The notes beneath the pieces were generated by a model. It worked only from the letters and a program-made list of their open reading frames with translations, was not told where the DNA came from and searched no databases. Source: Bugula neritina (taxonomy: Eukaryota; Bryozoa; Gymnolaemata; Cheilostomatida; Bugulidae). From it: 64,000 bases of DNA. Positions 41,101 through 52,100 of the stretch are shown here, piece by piece. The position numbers and the translations under genes are program-made. The DNA lies in NCBI GenBank assembly GCA_964035545.1, contig OZ037768.1, positions 6,687,241-6,751,240 on the forward strand, in the 5' to 3' direction. How positions within the stretch are numbered: the stretch's first letter is position 1; every line of letters begins with the position of its first letter.

Positions 41101-44100
41101 TGGTAGCAACTCTTGGAATTTATTCAGTAGTCTGCTTTATTGTGATCATTGATTGGGTACATTGTTCAATGTCAGGACACCCAGCTAGCTTCAAAAAAGA
41201 AAATATTATTTGATTGTCTGAGAAAAACAATGTAAACATGGCCTTGCTCTAGTACAAAAACCTACAGTAACCGGTGCAGCCACACAGAATCCAAGCTAAT
41301 TCAGTTTTATAGTTTCTTGAATAACTTTTGCAACCAGCATTTTTTTTTCAATGCCTCACAATAACAGTTGACACCTTTGCACTTACTGGATCATCTTTTC
41401 GCAGGTATTCAATGACTTCAAGCTCTTTTATTGCTCTGTCCCATTTCACCCTCTTTCCATCGGGCTTCGGATCACAATATTTATAGCAGGTTTCTGGACT
41501 GGCATCGATTATTCCAATTCCCTTAAAGCTAAATCAAAAAATCAATTAAGCATTAAAAATACAGCTTCCAATTATTTTATTTTGTTCTATATTTGTATCA
41601 AAACCAATACCATGATTGCATTACAAATCTTAGTACAAGCTTACAACTAGAGAAGATGGTTGAAAATAAACATATTGATGGTGATTTGGTAATATACTCT
41701 GATTAAAAGCTTTATCCTGCATAACAAAATCTTTTCAACGAAAACCTCGTGATTTGAAACTATAATGAAAAACCTAGTTTCTAAAATTTTACATTTTAGG
41801 AACTAGAGTAAAAACTAACTATTTTTAGAAACATATAAATTAGGGAGAGGACAATAACAGCTTCTAAAGTCTAAACTCTACTGGTGGTTACGTGGAATAA
41901 GGTAACAATCCCCACGGACAACTTCCCTATGGGTAACTCACCCTAATAAGCTTTAAATAATTATATAGCAACTAGTAGCTTGTATATTTTGCCTACTAAT
42001 GAATTAAAATAAGACTAAGCACACATTCTTGAAGGGCTCATGAGTAACCAGCAGCTTGCTTGCACCTACTAACTCCATTTTATAGAATATTTTTTATACT
42101 TACACATGACCAGTGAATTCTTCTGAATGTTTGTACCAAACGTTTACGCTGTTCTAAAAAAACAAACAGTAATCATCAAGTACTTGTTGTTGTTGCGATA
42201 AATAAGGGATAAAATACAGTTGTTCATAAAGATAAGCTCATAGCCAAAAGTCTGACTAATACACGACAGGCTACAATGCAAGAAGTACTATAAGCTTTGA
42301 TGCAGCAAGCATAAAGGTGCGGTTTAAGAAAATGTTATTTGGTTTTGACTTGGGTTAAGTCAGCTGTCCATATCCAGAAAATTTTAGTGGTGTTGATTAT
42401 TTACAGAACTTCATCCTTGGGTGGGATAAGATATTCACTGGTAAAAAGGGGTTAACAGTAATTTAAAACAATGACTATTCTTCATGCAAGCCAAAGATAC
42501 CAAAACAAGCCCCAAATTCGGCTGGTAAGATCTCTAGGGTAAGACCTCTAGCTGGTGGACATGGTTTAAGAAGGGTGAAGTAGGGATTGTGAAACAGGTG
42601 CAGCTAGCTGAATGTGTATTATACAAGTATCAGCTTTACAAACAGACGTAAACCCAGTCAATGGCAGTACTTGAACAGGGGATTAGGTACTATAAATTGG
42701 TACTGAGTAAAAGAATAAGTAAATGGATATTGCAGAGATAGCAATGTTGGTATTGCCATCGGTAGTGGTTTGTACTGGGAGAAATTGCACTTTCAAACCA
42801 CAGACTAGCTGAAAGTAATTTCTGTCAACAGGCTGGCTTCCAGTCTGTCAACTTGGTAAAAAACACACATTTGCTATAAATATGAATGATTCGATACATA
42901 ATGTACTAACTGTAATAATTAATAGGTTTTGTGGTCAATAATAATGCAGAAATGTGGTTAACACCAATGGTAAGCCCAGACATGCTATTTCTACTAGACT
43001 CTAATGTCTTGAAAACCCTAAGTTCAGCAACAGCCTACTCCATGCTTTCAACTAAACTGGCTGTATAAGCAACATGCAGGCATTCACTACCTTCACCGAT
43101 CACTTACCTCGCTATCATCCTACAAGAAATCAGCAGAAAATATATGAAATGATCAGCTAATAAATCATATATAATAACTCAAGTTTAGCACATTTCATAG
43201 AAATTTAGTAATTATAATCATGATTTGGTTGGCTGAGAATTCTTGAAGTTGTTATAATGATCACCTTCAGTAAATCATATTGCTCAAAAAATCATTATAG
43301 CCATTGGTGTGATTCAACATCACAGGTTGTCTATGATTTTGACCACATCCTGTGCTAGTCATAAAGTACTAATAACTACCACTTGTTTTTGCCAAATTAC
43401 ATAAAATGATGCCAAGTTTTGCTTTTTACCAGAGGAATAATTGCATGTCCTTAATGGGCTGCTGTAGTCAACAACTATGACAATAACAGTGAGTATAAGC
43501 CAGTACAATTTCCTGCACATGAATGTAATTACATGTTTAGTGATTGCCGATGAATGTAGTGTATTTAATGCAAGAATTAACCCCCAAGGCATTATGAATG
43601 AAACAATAATGAATGACTAAGGGTTAGTCTAAAATATCAACAATGCATCAAGAACAAAGCTGAGCATTCAATACTATGAAAGTGAATGTGCAATGACTGG
43701 ATCAGTGTATAATTGGCGTTTCTATGCCTATTTATGAATATGAATATCATTCACAAAAAGTCAGTTGTTTAGCTACAACCTACAAAAATTTCTCTAGATA
43801 GAGTCCATTGTCTTCATTTCATTAGTGTGACATCAACCATGTAATACGCTCCCCAAAAAGACAACATTCAATTTGACTGATCTTCCATATTGAACAATTG
43901 ACCACATCAAGTCCAAAATAATTTTGCATTTTCAGAGCTGAATCAGTTTGTAACATGCTAGCCTTGTAATTTCGCAACAAATGACACATAAATTTTACTC
44001 TTTTAATGTGCATGTGGGTGGCACATTCCTTCAACAGAAACTATTCTGTTGTACTCAGTTATCAGTTACTTGTACTTACTACTTAAACAAATTTATCACA

Positions 44101-45219
44101 TTCTCTTGTATACCATTATGAGTCAAGCTCCTTTATACTATTTACCTATTGATGAAAGATTGCTATAAAAACCATGATCCAACTTAACCATCACATTTAA
44201 TCAGCTTATCAAAACATGTTTGGGCAGCAAAAGAAATTGCCCTTAAGTACAAAATGAGGAATTCTCACACAGATATGCTTCAAACACAAATTTAAATCAA
44301 ATAAATTTATCTCTTTTTTCAAGTAGTTTTTAAAAAGTAATCCGGAAGCTTATATTCTCTTGGTTCACTTAATTCTGCTCCGTGGCAACAATCAGCAAAT
44401 GTATACAATGACTACCCTTAATTTCCCTCACTGAAAATGCATTGCTACTTAGTTATTAGCTGCAGTACTAGTAGCACTAGTAGGCAAGTCATATTTTGTT
44501 GATGTTATAGACTTATAGCAGAAGTTATTTTTGTAAATGTCAAACAAGTTGAGTTTGTAAGACAATTATTTCATTAATTCATAATTTACAAAAGCTAAAA
44601 TTTGTTTAATGTCATAAGTCTAAGACCTAGGAGTAGGTACATTGGTAGTTTTTTTCTTATATACTAGAAGTGTAAGTAGAAGTACAAGTTTATAATTATA
44701 ATGTGTATCTATATATAATTATAATTATATAATACATTACTGATTACAACGAAATATCTATACTGCAATTAGAAATTAGCAATAGACATAAATGTAGTTG
44801 TCTTTAGGGTAGAGTTAGAGTAATTAGATTTACATTTTGATTTAGTCTCTAGAGTTTAGAGGTAAATAAATAAATTTATAATGATAAATATTATTATGGT
44901 GCATGAACTGATGAAGGTTTTTTTGTTTATTGCACTACATATTGAATTTGATGGTAGTGGAACAAGGCAACTTGGAATGTATAGTAGGAGCTTTTAAAAT
45001 GATTTGCAATTACTGTAACACTAAAAGTTTGTAATTACGTTTAGATTAAAATTGACTATAACTATTACTATTAGATTTATTTACTGTTGGTAAATAATTA
45101 TAATGATATCTTTATTAGCTTACACTCTTTTTAGCGAGCTTCCACCCCTCTTCGTCAGCTACATAGCCTTTTACTTTGCTAACCAGTTCTTCTATTCTGT
45201 CGTTTGTGCTGATCTTCAT
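37738..45219 (-). CDS. STARD5: START-domain lipid-transfer protein, STARD4/5/6 type
   Basis: A small single-domain START protein, expected to bind a sterol or bile-acid-like lipid and carry it between membranes in the cytosol. Exons: 45124-45219, 43108-43119 (12-nt microexon), 42104-42153, 41387-41528, 39499-39613, 38687-38780, 37738-37900 with stop TAG; phases agree, giving 223 residues against about 213 for human STARD5. START signatures: EGWKLAKKS, NVWYKHSEEFTGHVFKGIG, GLISSRDFVDVV (residues 115-126), PDYVRGKNYYCG, and the C-terminal strand and helix QSDIGGFVPRSVVEASLP. The start is the ATG at 45219, because an in-frame TAG separates it from the upstream ATG at 45348. Similarity is closest to STARD5, but orthology within STARD4/5/6 is not proven. 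The gene lies between p47 and BCAS3 on the same strand. Confidence 0.88.
38050..38119. repeat. (TA)n microsatellite, about 34 units
   Basis: An alternating TA array in the last intron of the STARD5-like gene. It produces spurious Tyr-Ile open frames on the minus strand. Confidence 0.95.
43108..43119 (-). CDS. STARD5: 12-nt microexon of the STARD5-like gene (Asp-Asp-Ser-Glu)
   Basis: GATGATAGCGAG is flanked by a good acceptor (TTTCTTGTAG) and a consensus donor (GTAAGTG). Exon 1 ends and exon 3 begins in phase 0, so inclusion or skipping keeps the frame and adds or removes DDSE just before the first strand of the START domain. It is called from splice signals only; transcript evidence is needed. 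Confidence 0.6.
44500..45120. repeat. Degenerate A/T-phrase tract at the 5' end of STARD5-like intron 1
   Basis: Immediately after exon 1 the intron holds phrases such as TTGACTATAACTATTACTATTAG, GAGTTAGAGTAATTAGATTT and repeated TATAATTATAATTA. The vocabulary overlaps that of the BCAS3 and p47 first-intron tracts. Confidence 0.5.
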
Positions 45220-45297
45220 TCTGATAGAGTACGTGCCGGTCAGATGCCAGTGACTTTGAAACAAGCTTTTACAAATCTCTTCTAAGGCATCCGTATA

Positions 45298-45348
45298 CTA
45301 AAGGGCTTCTTTTATATCTGCAGTTTCAACACGCGAATACGGCTTCAT
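45298..45348 (-). other. Upstream ORF in the STARD5-like leader
   Basis: An ATG at 45348 opens 16 codons ending in TAG, in the same frame as the main coding region and 78 nt before its ATG. If the transcript starts upstream of it, this uORF could reduce main-frame translation. It also decides the start choice: the frame after the TAG has no ATG until 45219. Confidence 0.5.
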
Positions 45349-45360
45349 TATGCCGATCAG

Positions 45361-45407
45361 CCAATCAGACTAGTTTTCCAGTGAGGAAAACCCTAATTTA
45401 AGCCAAT
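45361..45407 (-). promoter_or_regulatory. Paired CCAAT boxes upstream of the STARD5-like gene
   Basis: CCAAT at 45361-45365 and again at 45403-45407 (written on the plus strand, each in an AGCCAATCA context) lie immediately upstream of the uORF, 42 bp apart. Spacing and context fit an NF-Y-type promoter. No TATA box is evident. Confidence 0.35.
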
Positions 45408-45455
45408 CAAATTTTTGTAACTTTGCAAAGCACCTGCTTATCCTACAAGTTTTAT

Positions 45456-45530
45456 GGTAAGGGTGGGCAACCTGCAGCCAGCAATCCATATCCGGCTCTT
45501 TGCTGTTTTCCATTTGACTCCTTCTCTATT
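45456..45530. mobile_element. Possible hAT-type transposon end fragment
   Basis: The string GGGTGGGCAACCTGCAGCC followed shortly by CCGGCTCTTTGCTG resembles the terminal region of widespread animal hAT non-autonomous elements (GGGTGGGCAACCTGCGGCC-like start, then GCGGCTCTTTG). No matching opposite end or 8-bp target duplication was found, so this is at most a fragment. The call rests on remembered terminal motifs. Confidence 0.3.
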
Positions 45531-45604
45531 GCTAGCAATCTTGCTAATATAACTTCCTGCATGCTCTCATTATAAAGTGACAGAATACACAGTCAGCTAT
45601 GCAA

Positions 45605-45660
45605 GGTTGACCTGGTAGTCTAGTTGTGTGCTGCAAGGGTTCAAACCCCATGATTGCTAC
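45605..45660 (+). mobile_element. tRNA-like SINE head lacking an anticodon arm (copy a)
   Basis: A full A-box match (TAGTCTAGTTG, 45616-45626) is followed after only 11 nt by a perfect B-box (GGTTCAAACCC, 45638-45648). A functional tRNA needs about 33 nt between them, so this is not a tRNA gene. It resembles a SINE head or tRNA pseudogene; a similar arrangement occurs at 51951-51982. Confidence 0.45.
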
Positions 45661-46310
45661 ACACTTTTCTTCATCGTAATGTAACAAACAGCTAAAATTA
45701 TTAAATAATTACATTTATTCAAAATTAACTGACTATTACATAATGATGAAACATATGCTACATACACATCACTAGATCAATATCTTTTAATTCTTAATAA
45801 ACACAACAAAAACTGTAAATTAGTTTCATTTATTGATATAATGTGCCTGTTTACAAAACTTGATTAAATTTTTTAAATAAATTTTATGTTAAAAAGTTGT
45901 ACGCTCTTGAATATATTATATATATTTGGTTTCTATAGTTATTAATATGCTATGACTGTGTAATAATATAAATATTTTGCATTTAAATTTTATTCCTCTA
46001 TTTCAGACATTGGCTGGAAATGTTGTTATAAGCATGGAATTTTTCCACCTCCAAACTTCCTTGATGAATTTACACACATACTTATAAGTGGGTATACAGC
46101 ATTGTACTGCACCTACCACTAGAGTCTAGACTTATAATAACTCGTGGAATGTGTAAAAGCATGTAAGCTTCTTCATGATTCTCCTGGGAGACTTCATGAT
46201 TGTTGATGTTTTTGTGATTTTAGTTATGACCCACAAACTTGGTAACAAGGTATAAAAAATTGATTTCTTTTTGTGATTCATAAATTTCAGTTAGTAAATT
46301 GCTTCAGGTA

Positions 46311-46467
46311 GGTGCAGTACTGGAGAAATTTAGAAAAGCCTGTGCTCTACATTAGAAATTTAGCAAAATTTATGGCTTCAGAGAGAATTTCAACCCAATC
46401 CCCAAGCCAGAACTTATTAAGAAAAAAAAAAGAATTTAGGTTATTAAAACTTCTCCACTACTGTGCC
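46311..46467. mobile_element. TA-flanked MITE, copy 1
   Basis: Terminal inverted repeats (left GGTGCAGTACTGGAGAA, right complement GGCACAGTAGTGGAGAA) lie between TA dinucleotides at 46309-46310 and 46468-46469, as for Tc1/mariner-type target duplications. The 157-bp body shares blocks with copy 2 (AGAAAAGCCTGTG, ATTAGAAATTTAGC, GAATTTCAACCCA). No coding capacity. Confidence 0.7.
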
Positions 46468-48081
46468 TAAATAAATGGTTTGTTCTTGGAATAAACAATC
46501 ACCACCTAAATCACTCTAACTGAACTTGAAACTGATAAAATATAATAATATATCATAATGCTAATAGCCTAATAATAATATCTACATGTATATATGAAAG
46601 GAAGCTTTTTATGAATAAATGTTGAAAAAATACAACGCGTTAAATTAGATGCAATATATTTATATTCTAGAAATTTAAATAATTTGGCTTCTAAGCAAAA
46701 CCCCTGTATTTATTAAAGTCTTCTTACAAAGCATACAAGAAAGCCAAAATTAAAATTTCTGAAATCTGTTGCTTGGGGTTTGGTTTGAAACTTGAGGTAC
46801 CTAGCCACTATCTATTGTAGCATCAGAGTTTATGAGCCATTTCAAATTTTACGTCATAAATGTTGCAGTTGGTAAATGAAAATATCAATAGCTTTGTGAG
46901 AATATGTTGCCAAGGATAGCAAGTGGAGTTATTGTAATATTATTTCATCTATTACGTAGCTATATTGGCCAATTTTAGTTTATTACTATATGGTTATGTT
47001 CTATAATCTATATAGTGCCTAAACACTATTGGATATAGAATAGGGATTTAAATTCATCATAGACTTTGAAAACAAATAAGTAGTTCAAGCTTTATATTCT
47101 TTAGCTGATTATCTAGCAACAGAAAAGATGTACACAAAGAGAAACAATGTTTCACTGCAGTTTTTAGAATGAGATTAACATTCTACATTCACTAAATATA
47201 AGCAAATCTAACGTGATATTAACGAGTAGTTTTTATTCATAAATGAATTGCAGGAATTATTTTACAAGAGAACTTGGCAATGAGACTAAGAAAACAATGA
47301 TACAGATATAATGTAACAGTGTGAACTGTAAACAGAACCAAAATAATTAATTGATATTCAAAAAGGAGAAGTTAGGTTGTAAGTCTGACAGTATTTCAAC
47401 ACCTCTTGTAACAAATGAAATTTTGATAAATATATAAATCAGACTGCTGGCTAACTGAAATAGCTAAACAGTGATTGAATTTCAAGTTGAATATTATATT
47501 TCTTTCAAAATTATCTACATGGCTTCATATGGATAAAAAGAAAGGTTTCCATTGTAAAAATAAGTTTGATGTTAGATGATAGAACATTTTTGTAACTGTA
47601 TGTTTATTAGTTGTTTATCCCAAGCAACTGCAGGTCACTTGAGGCACCCAAAGTATTATAATAAAAATTAGCTAACCACATTTGGTAAACCAATAGTTCC
47701 TTTTGCACTATGAATATACTGTTTTGCTTTCCAAATAAATGAGTAATGCACTTTTTATTGGCAACAGATATGGATGATTATATTGCTTTGGAGTTTAACC
47801 TAACAGATTGGACAGCACAAAGTGTGGCAATTTACATAAGGCTGGGTGATAAATGCCACCCAGTATTATGGCAAGCAAGTGTTAATAACCATCTGTTTAC
47901 TCTAAATGTATTTCACTGCCAACAAAACTTATGGATTTGGTCTTTAGCAGCAAAAACCTTGTGAATAAATTAAACTCTTAGGTAGACCTCAACTAGTACA
48001 CTTTTCTATCGGAAGCCCTAAAACTTGATGGATATGATGACACTGTTGGTTCAACCAACTGAGGGATGTACTCGTCAGGTA

Positions 48082-48218
48082 GGTGCAGTAATGGAAAAAT
48101 TAAGAAAAGCCTGTGTTTGAAATTAGAAATTTAGCCTAAGAAGTTATGCTCTCACGAGAATTTCAACCCATTCCCAAACCAGAATGGTTTGGGAATGGGT
48201 TTTCTCCGCTACTGCTCC
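48082..48218. mobile_element. TA-flanked MITE, copy 2, with an internal hairpin
   Basis: The same family as 46311-46467, in the same orientation: left end GGTGCAGTAATGGA, right complement GGAGCAGTAGCGGAGAA, flanked by TA at 48080-48081 and 48219-48220. Near the right end 48165-48201 forms a perfect 16-bp stem with a 5-nt loop (AACCCATTCCCAAACC with its complement). No coding capacity. Confidence 0.7.
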
Positions 48219-49117
48219 TAAACGACCATCGACAGTGAATATTAGTAAGTATATGCACAGTCAATAGCCTTTGCTATTGTAAACTGCTGCCTTCATCCAG
48301 TTATCGGCAGCTGAGCTTGGATAGCCAAAAACAGCTTTGCTAAACAACATGAAACCTCTTGTATGCTTTTCATAAAATTAGGTCATTTGGCATTACGTAG
48401 TGTACTGGTGTCTTTCATGTTTAAATTAGGTTGTTATGCTGTATTAGGTAATTGCTTACTTCTTAAATGGCATTTCATTAGATTCACACTTGAATACACA
48501 TCTGCATGTTACAAAAAATATAATAGCTGCTAGTGAGTAAGCATACATGTTTATATGATTATACACATGTGCTGTACTCAGTTATTGCACTTTACCGCTA
48601 ATTTGATGTAAGAAAATTCAACAGTATCTGCTTTGCATGCAACTAATAATTATTAGACTAATTTGTTAACAGCTTTCTAGTATCAAAATAAATTCATATC
48701 AGGAATGTACCTGGTATCCCTACTTCCCTAGCCTAGATGCTACAGCTAGGGGATAGCTTGTGATTCAACAGCTTGCTAACACAGTGAAGGTGAATATTAA
48801 TACCAGAGAACAAACAGGCTATGAAATATTATAATTCTGAGTCTAGAACTTAAAACAAGCTGGTATTTTTTATAATAATTAGTTATTAGAACTTTTAGGC
48901 TGACCTTTTGCTGCATTGTGTGGTAGTATTTAGAATAACTACCCTGGGCAGAATTATTTAAAACAAGGCTGAGTAAGCAATATTAACAATAATTTCTATA
49001 GGTCTAACTTGACAACACTGTATCAATAATGAACAATTAGTTTGCGCAAGGTGAAGGACTATTATAATAATAGATAAATTAAAGTTCTAATAATAATACA
49101 GATGTGACAGGGTCGTG

Positions 49118-52100
49118 TTAGAGTTTTTGCATAATGGCTGCGTTAAGAAGATCAGCTTCTTTTAGAGTAACGGTATCATCAGTTAATTGTCTACTTGGTA
49201 ATGTGGTAATAAGTGAGAAGGCAACTCCTGCATACTGAGGTCTGGAAGCAGCTATATGTCTCCTCACATCTCCTACAGTGTGTGTGTGGTTAAACTTACA
49301 GACCAACCTACAAATACATGGAGTTGTATAACAATACGATTGATGTTTGATGCATCGTCTGTATATTCTACCCTCCATACTTATGCAATATCAGAGGAGC
49401 TAGGGAACAGGCTTGGATCTATATAGTCAATGAAGACATGAAGCTGAGCTTGTTGTAACTATAATTTTGAAAAGCAATTAATTTCTAATCTCACATGATT
49501 ATTACACTTGAGGGTTTCAAAATGGTTCTCTCACAGCAAGCTAAGACACTTTGTAAATTGAGGCTTATAATTCCATTCATATTTGGCCAGCTTATTACAG
49601 TACAAAAGTGTAATAGATGCAATAATTAACCACATCTGCACTAAATATGCTAAGCCACTACTTAACCACTAATACTGTCCACCATTTGAAAAATTCTCAC
49701 CCATTCAGCAGTTACTGGTAAATGTTGAACAATTACAATGCAGTGGTGTTTCTTATAACATTGCCATGAAATTTCCAAGTATACAAGTACATTCTGTATA
49801 TTTACAGCTTTGACAGTGAGAATTACATGACCTATGCAATCTTTCTTAATGCTAGCAACATGGAGTTGTAAGCATTTAACAAAATTCTTTTTTACAAGAT
49901 ATAAATAAATATGATGCAATGTCTGCAGTTTTGAGGTGTAAATCATATCCTTGACTGGTGGATGAGTTTTATCAGGTAAAACTCCTACTCATGCTAGGTC
50001 AGGTTTCTATTGCAACTCATAAAACCCTACATTAAATTCGAACTATAATTATAGACTACGTAAGCAAGGACCAGGATATCACTTTACACAACTTTCTGAC
50101 TCAACTCTTCCCTAAACTTTTATTAATCTTTATTCAACAGATTTAACGCTGTTTTATTCAATAGCTGTCTATTTAATAAGTAATTATGAGTAACTGTTGG
50201 TTTCAATTTTAAAATACTGCAAGTTTCATAGTTAATTGTTTTAAAGTGAACTTGAAAAGCAATTTTAGGTTTTTTACATCATTAAAAATTTAGGGCAAAT
50301 TTTATTATTTCCACAGAGGCAGACAGCCAAGTTGTATATAACCAATACAGCTAGTCAATCTGTAGGATAACCAAGATGCACCAAGGACACAGTATGTTGG
50401 TTTTAGTCGTTATAGATTATCCTTGAAATTAGATTAGTCTGGTTAGTGCTTCCAGATCTAACAACAATTATGTAAGCAAATGTGAAATATCCAACACTTT
50501 AAATATTGATTGAGTGTTCACAGAAGAAATGCAAAAGTATTTCCATTAGACTCAATATGTATCACGTTATTATATGTAAAGCTTAAATCAGAAATATATT
50601 GTTACAGATTCTAGTGAAGTATGATTTGTGAACAGACCACTCGCACTATCTGCAGTTTATATAATTATGTTATAATTGTGTATAAAATAGAAATTTCTAC
50701 ACACCTGCTACCATCTGCCAGTCTGATCTGAATATTAGTGACTGGCTGTGAACTGTCAACGGTAACTGCCTGGGCAATGGCTGATGACACAATGGAGCTG
50801 GTGCTAGGCTAAAAACCACAATAAAATATATTTACCAACAGCTAACAGTACTAAGTAAACAGTAATGATACAGTCAACATTACTCTGTACAGAGTACTCG
50901 AAGTTTGTACAGAGTACTCAAAGTCTGTACAGAGTACTCAAAGTTTGTACAGAGTACTCGAAGTCTGTACAGAATACTCGAAGTCTGTACAGAGTACTCC
51001 AAGTCTGTACAGAGTACTCGAAGTCTTAAAGCAGTTGATATACTACATACACGTATAATATGTGGAAATTAGAAATGCATCAAACCTGGGTGGCTTCACT
51101 GCCTAATGTTTGTCCAGCTCCTGAAAATGACTTCACTTTATGCTGTTTAGGAGGCTCATAGTCTTCAGAACTGTGATCTTCCATGTCTAGGGCGACTTCA
51201 CCACCCTGGGCTAGTTGCAGAAGTTCATCTGGGATCTCCCTAAAACAAGGATCCATGTCTTGCAAACAGAACCCCCACCCCCATAGAAGAAATTTTGTAA
51301 AATTTTACATTAATATGGCTGAAAGCTTTCTTCTCTGTCATACCTTACAAACTTATGGTTGAAAATAAAATATGCCAACTCGTCAAACTAAACTCAATGA
51401 TCATCCTTTCGAAAGATATATTATAGCTTACACACAACCATACAACAGGCAATCCTCACTATGCCTCTTCCAGCTGAGAGATAATAACTCCCACACACTA
51501 AAATACTTAAAATAAATATAACCGAGAGTTGTTTTAGAGAAGAGTCTTACCCTCGACGAATAGAGTCTAGAAATTGCCGATTCTGTGGTTCGTGGAAGGA
51601 ACGGAGAGGTTCATCATTCACAGTGAATCCAGTTTTCCACAGTCGAAGTATGACCGCCATCTGATGACCAAATCAAAAGATAGTTTTAGCCAAAAGTAAA
51701 ACTTAGTTTTAACAACAGAAAGGGATGCAAGTTGATAAACCTCATTAGTACCAGTAGAAACAGGGTGGAACTTATCAGTTATAAGATAATGCAATGTAGA
51801 TATCTTAAATGACAAACACAAATTGAGTGGTTTTATGCAGGTAAAAAATTAGATTTAACAATATGTTTTGCCTTAAGTAGGATTTGGGCTATAGTGGTAT
51901 CAACCCTGAAAGCCGGAAATAGTGTCCAGTTATTTGCTGCATGACTGAATCAGCTAAGCTGGTAAGGTGTGGGTTCAAACCCTGTTGTGATCAATAGTTT
52001 TTTTCAGCAATTCAAGTAATTTATAAGTGGGACTAAATACCTACTAGAATTGTAATTGAGAGAAACAGCAAATGTGGCTCCATTTTTACAAACAGATAGC

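Larger units (their letters stand above)
45670..49100. other. Intergenic region between p47 3' end and STARD5-like promoter
   Basis: Besides the tRNA-like remnant and the two MITE copies this AT-rich interval shows no supported gene. A 72-codon open frame at 47746-47964 on the plus strand has no recognisable domain. The p47 3' untranslated region should lie just below 49118; no clear polyadenylation signal was picked out. Confidence 0.55.
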
